Positions 1-5,891 of a stretch of DNA of 19,481 bases are shown here, one piece after another. Source of the stretch: Pseudomonadota bacterium (GTDB lineage Bacteria; Pseudomonadota; Gammaproteobacteria; Burkholderiales; Burkholderiaceae_D). The translations under genes were made by a program, and so were the position numbers. Within the stretch, counting starts at the first letter, position 1. Each line of letters opens with the position of its first letter. The notes beneath the pieces were generated by a model, which worked only from the letters and a program-made list of their open reading frames with translations, ran no database searches and was not told the origin of the DNA. The DNA lies in NCBI GenBank assembly GCA_023422955.1, contig JAFAGG010000005.1, positions 1 to 19,481 of the forward strand, read 5' to 3'.

Positions 1-56
1 GAATAATTGTTCCGGCAGGAGACGCCTGTTTTTCAGTCAGGCCATTGCTCTTTTTC

Positions 57-100
57 CAATTTCTTTTCAATTTCTTTTCAATTTCTTTTCAATCTCTCCT
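57..100. repeat. 11-bp pyrimidine-rich tandem repeat
   Basis: Three exact copies of CAATTTCTTTT occupy 57-89, and a degenerate fourth copy follows at 90-100. The tract lies about 120 bp upstream of the LysR gene start. It is likely slippage-prone and could alter promoter spacing, but no function can be shown from sequence. Confidence 0.8.
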
Positions 101-219
101 CAATGACAAGATTGTTCATTCAAATCACCCTACCTTTATTTCGTCGGACTACTATGAAACCAGTACGGTGCGTGGCCCGCCATGCGCCGGCTTCATGATT
201 TCTGGTCAAGGCGAATCAT

Positions 220-1146
220 ATGGATATCGAGCTGGCAAAAACTTTTCTGGATATCGTCAGGACCGGAAGCTTCATGGCGGCTGCGGAACGCCTGCACGTA
301 ACGCAAACCACCGTCACGGCCCGCGTGCAGAACCTGGAAGATCAACTGGGCTGCAAGCTGTTTATCCGCAACCGCTCCGGCGCCAAGCTGACCGATGACG
401 GGGAGAGGTTCATGGGTTATGCCAGCCAGCTGGTCCAGATCTGGGACGCGGCGCGGCATCACTTTCCCTTACCCTCCGGATTCAATGCGCTGCTGGCTTT
501 CGGCGGAGAAGTCAGCCTGTCCACACCCGTGATGCTGAACTGGGCCTGCCGGCTGAAAGAAGAGATTCCTTCTCATGCCATCCATATCGAAGTATCGGAC
601 GGACGCATACTTCAGGAAAAACTGGAGCGCGGCGTACTGGATGCGGCACTGGTGTATCGGCCCGAATACTGGCCCGGCATGCAGGTGGAACAGTTGATGG
701 AAGAAAAACTGGTGCAGGTGGCTTCGGTCAACCATCCCGATCCGTATATTTATGTGGACTGGGGTCCGGCCTTTCGCAAGCAGCACGATATCGCGCTGCC
801 GGAACTCGCCAATCCCGCCTTATCCTTCAATCTCGGTCCGCTCGCGCTGCAGTACATCCTGCAACGCGGCGGCTCCGGCTACTTTCGCACTCGCGTAGTG
901 CAGATGTATATCGACAACGGGCTGCTGAAAAAGGTCAAGAATGCACCGGAATTTTCCTATCCGGTGTATCTGGTGTATTCGCGCAATCGCGAATCCGCCG
1001 CCATGCAAACCGCCTTTGAGATCCTGCGCGAACTGGTGAAAGAAGAGCCGGACTGGTCTCAGCGCTGGAACGTCAGCGCGGAAGACAATGCCCAGGAGTC
1101 ATTTTCCAGGCAGAACGAGGAAAAGAACAAGCCCAGGAGCCGTTGA
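220..1146 (+). CDS. LysR-family transcriptional regulator
   Basis: This 308-residue protein has the usual LysR length and layout. An N-terminal winged helix-turn-helix spans about residues 1-60 (MDIELAKTFLDIVRTGSF, then AAAERLHVTQTTVTARVQNLE and LGCKLFIR). A periplasmic-binding-protein-like effector domain follows from about residue 90. The ATG at 220 is preceded by AAGGCGA at a good distance, and the family consensus begins exactly here. The last 30 residues are polar and probably a disordered tail. LysR proteins bind DNA as tetramers and often control a divergent neighbour, but that neighbour would lie left of the window, so the target is unknown. The effector cannot be read from sequence. 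The family call is secure; no specific name is justified. Confidence 0.93.
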   Translation: MDIELAKTFLDIVRTGSFMAAAERLHVTQTTVTARVQNLEDQLGCKLFIRNRSGAKLTDDGERFMGYASQLVQIWDAARHHFPLPSGFNALLAFGGEVSLSTPVMLNWACRLKEEIPSHAIHIEVSDGRILQEKLERGVLDAALVYRPEYWPGMQVEQLMEEKLVQVASVNHPDPYIYVDWGPAFRKQHDIALPELANPALSFNLGPLALQYILQRGGSGYFRTRVVQMYIDNGLLKKVKNAPEFSYPVYLVYSRNRESAAMQTAFEILRELVKEEPDWSQRWNVSAEDNAQESFSRQNEEKNKPRSR

Positions 1147-1200
1147 GCGCAGCATCCGGCATCTCACAAAACAAGCCGCAGGCTTGCTGCCTCTTGCCCT

Positions 1201-1232
1201 TGCCGCGAGGCCGGCCCAGGACTCTCGCGGCA
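1201..1232. other. inverted repeat between convergent genes
   Basis: TGCCGCGAG (1201-1209) and CTCGCGGCA (1224-1232) are perfect 9-bp complements with a 14-nt spacer. They lie between the LysR stop and the end of the minus-strand zinc-ribbon gene. The position suits a bidirectional terminator, but neither strand has a T-run after the stem, so the role is inferred. Confidence 0.4.
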
Positions 1233-1255
1233 GCGCCGATTCGCGGCGGCTTGCA

Positions 1256-1552
1256 TCATGCATGCAGCCCGGTCATGGGTACTGCTCGCGTACGGGTGCG
1301 CGCCGGCATTTCCCGAGTGCTGCGTTGTCCCATGGGCACCGTGCCGGCATAGCGCTCATTCCATGACTGCGCCGCCCTGAGCTCGCTTTCCAGCGGAGTC
1401 GGGGCCGTGAAATGCAGCGTGTGGCGATGCAGATGACAGCCCGGGTTGGTGCAATGCGCATAGCTGTAAGTCAGGCTCATGCCGACGTAGCAGCCTTGTT
1501 CGACTTCCGCCGATGCACCGCAATCGGGACAAGGAATAAGGTTCGCTTTCAT
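1256..1552 (-). CDS. small zinc-ribbon protein, Lar-like
   Basis: This 98-residue protein opens with the zinc-knuckle pattern CPDCG (C8, C11), followed by a second cysteine pair (C34, C39). Near residue 64 comes SWNERY. This CxxC - CxxxxC - WNxR order is typical of the restriction-alleviation (Lar) family of small proteins, common in phages and proteobacterial genomes. An excellent Shine-Dalgarno, AGGAGGAG, lies about 8 nt upstream of the ATG at 1552 on the minus strand. The arginine-rich C-terminal 30 residues look disordered. It is transcribed away from gdx, with about 350 bp between their starts. Whether it modulates a restriction system is unknown: no restriction-modification genes are in the window. 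The zinc-ribbon fold is well supported; the Lar function is only a family resemblance. Confidence 0.75.
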   Translation of the reverse strand: MKANLIPCPDCGASAEVEQGCYVGMSLTYSYAHCTNPGCHLHRHTLHFTAPTPLESELRAAQSWNERYAGTVPMGQRSTREMPARTRTRAVPMTGLHA

Positions 1553-1625
1553 GTTGCGCTCCTCCTGAACTCAAGTTCTCCCTGCTGATAAGCGGCAGAT
1601 TCATTGGCTCCTGCTGTCCTGCCGT

Positions 1626-1768
1626 CTTGATGCGTAGAAGTTCTCTACGTCTGCATCATAGTTCAGCATTCTGTTATTGAATAATGAATTGTAATGAGGC
1701 TATGCATCGAAATGCTTGATGCATAGACTACTGCGCGCACCATGGCATATCGAGCAGCGGCTTGATGC
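1626..1768. promoter_or_regulatory. three CTTGATGC repeats upstream of gdx
   Basis: CTTGATGCGTAGA (1626-1638) and CTTGATGCATAGA (1715-1727) match at 12 of 13 bases. The core CTTGATGC recurs at 1761-1768. All three are on the same strand between the divergent zinc-ribbon and gdx genes. The first two also form the arms of small inverted repeats. Repeats of this kind are often binding sites for a regulator; which one is unknown. A possible -10 hexamer TATACT lies at 1775-1780, without a convincing -35. Confidence 0.4.
1700..1726. promoter_or_regulatory. perfect 9-bp inverted repeat (operator candidate)
   Basis: CTATGCATC (1700-1708) and GATGCATAG (1718-1726) are exact complements around a 9-nt spacer, in the intergenic region between two divergent genes. 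The symmetry and position fit a dimeric repressor site. No specific protein can be assigned. Confidence 0.4.
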
Positions 1769-1837
1769 CTGCGGTATACTGACAACTTCCAGTTCCCGCT
1801 ATCCATCTGCTTCAGACCGGTTCGCGGGCAGCGATCA

Positions 1838-1904
1838 GGAGGACGACCTCCCCCAGATGGGAATATCTTGACCGGGACGGCCCGGCTCTTTTGCAAGGAG
1901 AGCC
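1838..1904 (+). promoter_or_regulatory. guanidine-II (mini-ykkC) riboswitch
   Basis: Two short hairpins with the diagnostic ACGR tetraloops are present. GGAGG-ACGA-CCTCC lies at 1838-1851 and CCGGG-ACGG-CCCGG at 1872-1885, 20 nt apart. This is the guanidine-II (mini-ykkC) architecture, which binds guanidinium and activates downstream genes such as SMR exporters. The Shine-Dalgarno AAGGAG (1895-1900) and the gdx ATG follow at once. GGCTCT (1884-1889) is the exact complement of AGAGCC (1899-1904). That alternative helix would use the last two bases of hairpin 2 and trap part of the Shine-Dalgarno, so guanidinium-stabilised hairpin 2 should free it. The motif is directly visible; the switching mechanism is inferred from the pairing and from known members. 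Confidence 0.9.
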
Positions 1905-1907
1905 ATC

Positions 1908-2225
1908 ATGGCCTGGATCATGTTGTTAGTCGCCGGACTTCTGGAAGTCGTTTGGGCTTATTCGATGAAGCTTTCAGACGGCTTCACCCGCCTCATTCCC
2001 TCCGCCATCACGATAGTGACCATGATAGCCAGCTTCGCTTTGCTGTCGCTTTCCATGCGCACGCTTCCGCTCGGCACCGCTTATACGATCTGGACCGGTA
2101 TCGGCGCCGTCGGCGCCTTCATCGTCGGCATCGTGGCGCTCGGCGAGACGCTGAGCTTTATGAGAGTACTTGCCGCAGCGCTGATCATTGGCGGGCTGGT
2201 ACTGATGAAACTCAGCAGCCCCTGA
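1908..2225 (+). CDS. gdx: guanidinium exporter Gdx (SugE-type SMR protein)
   Basis: This 105-residue small multidrug resistance protein has four predicted membrane helices. It carries the central Glu13 (GLLEVVWA) and the other Gdx substrate-site residues at the expected positions: Trp16, Ser42, Tyr59 and Trp62 (LPLGTAY.IWTGIGAVG). Proteins of this subtype exchange guanidinium for protons across the inner membrane as antiparallel dimers. They were formerly named SugE. The ATG at 1908 follows AAGGAG by 7 nt. The guanidine-II riboswitch directly upstream independently supports guanidinium as substrate and inducer. Only one SMR gene is present, so a homodimer is expected. There is no guanidine-degrading carboxylase or hydrolase operon next to it; the next gene encodes a terminal oxidase. 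The annotation is strong. Confidence 0.96.
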   Translation: MAWIMLLVAGLLEVVWAYSMKLSDGFTRLIPSAITIVTMIASFALLSLSMRTLPLGTAYTIWTGIGAVGAFIVGIVALGETLSFMRVLAAALIIGGLVLMKLSSP

Positions 2226-2426
2226 AGCAGCGTCGGCACATCCCGCCGTCTGCCGGCAAGGATTTCCGCTTGCTCCGGAGTGTTCAATAAGGCTTGATTG
2301 AAGTCACGCACTGTGTGAATCGCTACATTGCCTGCGAACATTTGCGCAGGGCTTCCATCAAATTCCTGTTGCCGTGCTTTGCACCCAGCAATGAAATCGG
2401 CTTTCCTTGTCTAAGGGAGATGGTCT

Positions 2427-3848
2427 TTGGATGCCTTGCTGCTGTCGCGAATCCAGTTCGCCTGGGTCATCGCTTTTCATATCCTGCTGCCGGCATTTAC
2501 AGTAGGGCTCGCCTGTTACGTCGCCACGCTCGAGGTGCGCTACTGGATAGGCAGGGACGAAACCATACGCCGGCTGTCGGCATTCTGGATCAAGATATTC
2601 GCCTTGTCCTTCGGCATGGGCGTGGTGTCCGGCCTGGTGATGCCGTTCCAGTTCGGCACCAACTGGAGCCGCTTCACCGATGCCACGTCCAATGTGGTGG
2701 GTTCGCTGCTGGCCTACGAAGTATTGACCGCCTTTTTCCTTGAAGCCGCTTTCCTCGGCATTTTGCTGTTCGGCCGAAAACTGGTGCCGCCCTGGGCGCA
2801 TGCCTTTTCGGCCATCATGGTGGCCCTGGGCACGATCATGTCTTCCTTCTGGATCCTGGCCGTCAATAGCTGGATGCAGACGCCGGCCGGCTTCGAGATG
2901 ATCGATGGCCGCTTTTTCCCCACCAGCATGTTCGACGTGATTTTCACGCCATCCTTTCCTTATCGGCTGGCCCATACGGTTACGGCGTTTCTCGTCACAA
3001 CGGGATTCGTGATCCTGGCGGTCGGCGCCTATTACCTGCGGCATCAGCGCTCGCTGCAGGAAAGCCGGATCATGGTCAGGATGTCGCTGCTGTTCCTCAT
3101 GTTCATGGTGCCGCTGCAGATTTTCATCGGCGACCTGCATGGCATCAATTCGCTGAAGTATCAGCCGGCCAAGGTCGCTGCCATGGAGGGATTGTGGGAG
3201 ACGGGCACCGGCGTGGCGGCTTCGATTTTTGCAATTCCCGATGAAAAGGCGGAAAAAAACCATTTCGAAATCGCCATTCCCAAGCTGGCCAGCCTCTATC
3301 TGACCCATGACCTCAACGGCGAAGTGAAGGGGTTGAAGGAGTGGCCGCCGGAAGACCGGCCGCCGGTCGCCATCGTGTATTTCGCTTTTCGCATCATGGT
3401 CGGCATAGGCGTGCTGATGCTGTTCTCCGTGGCGGCCGGCCTGTTCCTGTGGCGGCGCGGCACGCTGTTCGAGACGCAGTGGTATCTGCGGCTGTGCACC
3501 TACATGGGAGCGAGCGGTTTCATCGCGGTGCTGGCGGGCTGGACCACCACCGAAGTAGGGCGGCAGCCCTGGGTGGTCTACGGCCTGATGCGCACCTCGG
3601 ATGCCGTCACGCCTTCATTGACCACCAACGATGTGGCCATCTCGCTGGCCACCTACATGATTTCCTACCTGTTCATCTTCGGCGGCGGCCTGATCCTGCT
3701 GAGACGGCTGGTCAGGATAGGTCCCGCAACGGCAGAGAATGCAGAGCAGTTCGACAACATGGCCCATCCCAAGCGTCCGCTGTCTGCAGTTACCGACTCC
3801 ACCTCTGAGGCAATGAGTCTGCGCAAAGGAGCCCCGGATGTCTCTTGA
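2427..3848 (+). CDS. cydA: cytochrome bd-type quinol oxidase subunit I (CIO-type)
   Basis: This 473-residue CydA homologue is the haem-bearing subunit that oxidises quinol and reduces oxygen in the inner membrane. Ligands and key acids are visible: His18 (AFHILLP; E. coli His19), Glu98 and Glu106 (E. coli Glu99 and Glu107), His183 for haem b558, and Met324 (FRIMVG). The quinol-site segment GDLHG...KVAAMEGLW and the GRQPW motif are also present. It is about 50 residues shorter than E. coli CydA because the Q-loop is short, the form found in cyanide-insensitive oxidases (CioA). The only start that fits the frame is TTG at 2427, preceded by AAGGGAG 7 nt upstream; an in-frame TAA lies at 2412. 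ATG at 2420 is out of frame. The gene overlaps cydB by 11 bp, indicating one operon. Confidence 0.96.
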   Translation: MDALLLSRIQFAWVIAFHILLPAFTVGLACYVATLEVRYWIGRDETIRRLSAFWIKIFALSFGMGVVSGLVMPFQFGTNWSRFTDATSNVVGSLLAYEVLTAFFLEAAFLGILLFGRKLVPPWAHAFSAIMVALGTIMSSFWILAVNSWMQTPAGFEMIDGRFFPTSMFDVIFTPSFPYRLAHTVTAFLVTTGFVILAVGAYYLRHQRSLQESRIMVRMSLLFLMFMVPLQIFIGDLHGINSLKYQPAKVAAMEGLWETGTGVAASIFAIPDEKAEKNHFEIAIPKLASLYLTHDLNGEVKGLKEWPPEDRPPVAIVYFAFRIMVGIGVLMLFSVAAGLFLWRRGTLFETQWYLRLCTYMGASGFIAVLAGWTTTEVGRQPWVVYGLMRTSDAVTPSLTTNDVAISLATYMISYLFIFGGGLILLRRLVRIGPATAENAEQFDNMAHPKRPLSAVTDSTSEAMSLRKGAPDVS

Positions 3849-4848
3849 CCTCGTGCCGCTGTGGGCGGTGATTCTGGCCATCGCGGTATTGATGTATGTG
3901 CTGCTGGATGGCTTCGACCTGGGCGTGGGCATCCTCTTTCTGTTCCGACGCCAGCCGGAAGACCGCGACCTGATGATCGCTTCGGTGGCGCCGATCTGGG
4001 ACTTCAATGAAACCTGGCTGGTCCTGGGCAGCGGCGGATTGCTGGCGGTTTTTCCGCTCGCCTTCGCCATCATCATCCCGGCAGTGTATTTCCCCATACT
4101 CATCATGCTGCTTGGCCTGATTTTCCGCGGCGTGGCATTCGAGTTCCGCGATGTGCCGCACGCGCGCAGGAAAATATGGGATGCGGCATTCACCTACGGC
4201 TCGCTGCTCGCCACGTTCGCTCAGGGTGTCGTACTGGGTAATTTCATCAAGGGATTTCCCGTCGAAGGACGTGCATTTTCCGGCACCAGCTGGGACTGGA
4301 TTGCGCCATTTCCGCTGCTGACCGGCGCGGGACTCGTGGTGGGTTATGCGCTGCTGGGCGCGACCTGGCTGTACATGAAAACCCAGGGCGAATTGCAGCA
4401 ATGGGCAGGACGGGTATCGCGTTATGCGCTAGCAGGACTGCTGATTTTCATCGCCATGGTCAGCATCTGGACGCCGCTGATGGATGAACGCATCGCCGAA
4501 CGCTGGTTCAGCATGCCCAACCTGCTTTATTTCTCGCCGGTGCCGCTGCTCACCGTTGTGCTTGCCTGGCTGCTGTGGGATTCGCTGAGGAAGAGCAGAG
4601 ACGTGCTGCCCTTCCTGTGCGCACTGAGCCTGTTCTTTCTCTCTTTCACCGGCCTGATCATCTCGCTCTGGCCTTACGTCGCTCCTCCCACGGTTACCTT
4701 GTGGGATGCCGCCACCGCGCCCATGTCGCAGCAATTCCTGATGGTGGGAACCATGTTCCTGCTGCCGGTCATCCTGTTATATGCCTTCTGGTCGTACTGG
4801 GTATTCCGCGGCAAGGTGCGTTCCGATATCGGCTACCACCATATGTAG
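3838..4848 (+). CDS. cydB: cytochrome bd-type quinol oxidase subunit II (CIO-type)
   Basis: This 336-residue CydB homologue is the structural partner of CydA. It has about eight membrane helices and the family motifs LLDGFDLGVG near residue 25 and IWDFNETWLVLG near residue 55. Later come GLIFRGVAFEFR and, near the C terminus, SQQFLMVGTMFLLPVILLY. The ATG at 3838 overlaps the end of cydA, and AAAGGAG sits 6 nt upstream inside cydA, so translation is coupled. The length is typical for CioB proteins. The operon ends here: a convergent gene begins its 3' end 17 bp further on. No cydX or DUF2474-type small subunit follows, and no cydDC assembly transporter lies in the window. Family identity is secure; cyanide insensitivity is inferred from subfamily resemblance only. 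Confidence 0.95.
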   Translation: MSLDLVPLWAVILAIAVLMYVLLDGFDLGVGILFLFRRQPEDRDLMIASVAPIWDFNETWLVLGSGGLLAVFPLAFAIIIPAVYFPILIMLLGLIFRGVAFEFRDVPHARRKIWDAAFTYGSLLATFAQGVVLGNFIKGFPVEGRAFSGTSWDWIAPFPLLTGAGLVVGYALLGATWLYMKTQGELQQWAGRVSRYALAGLLIFIAMVSIWTPLMDERIAERWFSMPNLLYFSPVPLLTVVLAWLLWDSLRKSRDVLPFLCALSLFFLSFTGLIISLWPYVAPPTVTLWDAATAPMSQQFLMVGTMFLLPVILLYAFWSYWVFRGKVRSDIGYHHM

Positions 4849-4865
4849 CGTCCGCTGTAACGCAA

Positions 4866-5549
4866 TCAGAATATGGAGGGCAGCCACTTGGGACGAGCCG
4901 CGTCACGCCTACTCCACTCCAGCAGGCTCACCAGTGCCTCGACGGACTGGATGGCCGATTCTCCACGGCGTCCGTTCAGCACCAGAAACGGCACGGTATC
5001 TATCCCCAGGTCACGTGCCTGCTTGGCTTGTTCCTTTACCCATTCCACATCTTCTTCCGTGGCCAGATAGGCCGATACCTCATCTGCATCCATGCCGGAT
5101 TGCCTGGCTATATCGAGCAGCAGCTCATGCCGTGAAATATCTTTTCCTTCGACGAAATAAGCTTGAAACAAGGCTTCCACTACAGCATCCATTGCATCAC
5201 GGTGTTCGGCAAATCGAATCAGGCGATGTGCATCGATGACGTAGGGCTGCCGTTCGATTCGTTCGAAGTGATAATCGATGCCGACTGACTGGCCGGCTTT
5301 GATCACATCAGGTGCAGGTGCAGCAGGATCCGCCTTTTCCGGGAACTTGCTTTGCATGTATTTTTTTCTATCCAGGCCTTCTTTAGGAATCGCAGTGTTA
5401 AGCAGGAAGGGCATCCAGACGATTTCCGGCAGGCGCTCTCCGGGATGCGCTTCCTTGTAATACTGCATGGCTGCTTCGATTCGCCGTTTACCGATGAAAC
5501 ACCAGGGACATACCACGTCGGAAAAGATCTCGATCTTGAAAGGCCTCAT
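4866..5549 (-). CDS. DsbA-family oxidoreductase, FrnE-type
   Basis: This 227-residue protein belongs to the FrnE branch of the DsbA superfamily. It starts MRPFKIEIFSDVVCPWCFIG, with the thioredoxin-like catalytic pair Cys14-Pro-Trp-Cys17. A helical insertion fills the middle, and the cis-proline loop TVPFLVLNGR lies near residue 185. No signal peptide is present, so the protein should be cytosolic, as FrnE proteins are. They act as thiol-disulfide oxidoreductases or isomerases, sometimes linked to oxidative stress. I choose the ATG at 5549 (GGAAGAA 6 nt upstream) over an upstream in-frame ATG at 5645, because homologues begin at this point and the extra 32 residues look non-coding. It converges with cydB. 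The substrate is unknown. Confidence 0.9.
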   Translation of the reverse strand: MRPFKIEIFSDVVCPWCFIGKRRIEAAMQYYKEAHPGERLPEIVWMPFLLNTAIPKEGLDRKKYMQSKFPEKADPAAPAPDVIKAGQSVGIDYHFERIERQPYVIDAHRLIRFAEHRDAMDAVVEALFQAYFVEGKDISRHELLLDIARQSGMDADEVSAYLATEEDVEWVKEQAKQARDLGIDTVPFLVLNGRRGESAIQSVEALVSLLEWSRRDAARPKWLPSIF

Positions 5550-5673
5550 TACGGTTCTTCCATTCTTTTTGTGCGAAAAAAATCTGCTCTTGTCCTGATT
5601 GCAGCAGGACGCAGGGAGGATGTTAAACGTACGTAAGCATATCATTGCTGAAATGCATACGAGCGTGCACAGG

Positions 5674-5721
5674 CTAAGGGAAGAAGAAGGAGGAGGCGAC
5701 GAGCAGGATGACTTCCATCAT
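5674..5721 (-). CDS. 15-codon hydrophobic ORF (leader peptide or small toxin-like)
   Basis: The minus strand encodes MMEVILLVASSFFFP, then TAG. A near-perfect Shine-Dalgarno AAGGAGG (5727-5733) sits 5 nt upstream of the first ATG. The peptide is almost wholly hydrophobic. Its Shine-Dalgarno is the loop and part of the 3' arm of a CGCCT-AAGG-AGGCG hairpin (5725-5738). The ORF sits about 125 bp upstream of the FrnE-type gene on the same strand, after a GC-rich structured stretch. It could be a regulatory leader peptide for that gene, or a stand-alone Ibs-like hydrophobic peptide; the opening MM-x-VI resembles Ibs toxins only loosely. Translation is likely from the initiation site alone; function is unknown. 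Confidence 0.45.
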   Translation of the reverse strand: MMEVILLVASSFFFP

Positions 5722-5850
5722 TTGCGCCTCCTTAGGCGAAGCTGCGCCGCCCTGACGCGGGCCTCGGCCCCCGGCCCTTCTAGGCCGGGCACCTCGCATA
5801 GAGGCTTTGACCGGGAAGCCCCCTATTCGCAATGTCGCCCAGCCAGCCGG
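5722..5850 (-). ncRNA. GC-rich structured leader upstream of the 15-codon ORF
   Basis: Read on the minus strand, this stretch can fold into several strong elements. CCCGGCC-(6 nt)-GGCCGGG lies at 5770-5789. An outer GCCTC/GAGGC pairing (5802-5806 with 5761-5765) can enclose it, competing with the local CCTC-TATGC-GAGG hairpin. The CGCCT-AAGG-AGGCG stem at 5725-5738 holds the Shine-Dalgarno of the following mini-ORF. The layout suggests a 5' regulatory RNA ending in translational control. I do not recognise it as any riboswitch class I know. The plus strand could form mirror-image structures, so orientation rests on the ORF and Shine-Dalgarno. Confidence 0.4.
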
Positions 5851-5858
5851 GATAAGGC

Positions 5859-5878
5859 ATTAAGCGCTTAATTAAGCG
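5859..5878. promoter_or_regulatory. interlocked palindromes
   Basis: Two perfect 14-bp palindromes overlap: ATTAAGCGCTTAAT (5859-5872) and CGCTTAATTAAGCG (5865-5878). They lie just past the 3' end of the TerB-like gene and upstream of the minus-strand leader. This is where an operator or promoter for that leader would be expected. The binding protein is unknown. Confidence 0.4.
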
Positions 5879-5891
5879 TTTATTCTGAAGA

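Noticed and set aside
16..33. Short CAGG/CCTG stem followed by five Ts, as a terminator for a gene left of the window
   Set aside because: The stem is only 4 bp and no upstream gene is visible, so it cannot be supported.
57..100. CRISPR-like repeat
   Set aside because: Units are contiguous, 11 bp, without spacers.
2294..2307. Possible FNR/Anr box upstream of cydA
   Set aside because: Only the TTGAT half-site matches; the other half (GTCAC) is poor.
2081..2413. Minus-strand open frame across the gdx 3' end and the gdx-cydA spacer, with protein-like sequence in its first part
   Set aside because: No Shine-Dalgarno, no start with family resemblance, and two thirds of it is antisense to the well-supported gdx gene.
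2358..3308. 316-residue minus-strand open frame opposite cydA
   Set aside because: His/Gln/Arg-rich composition typical of antisense to a GC-rich membrane-protein gene; cydA motifs on the plus strand are unambiguous.
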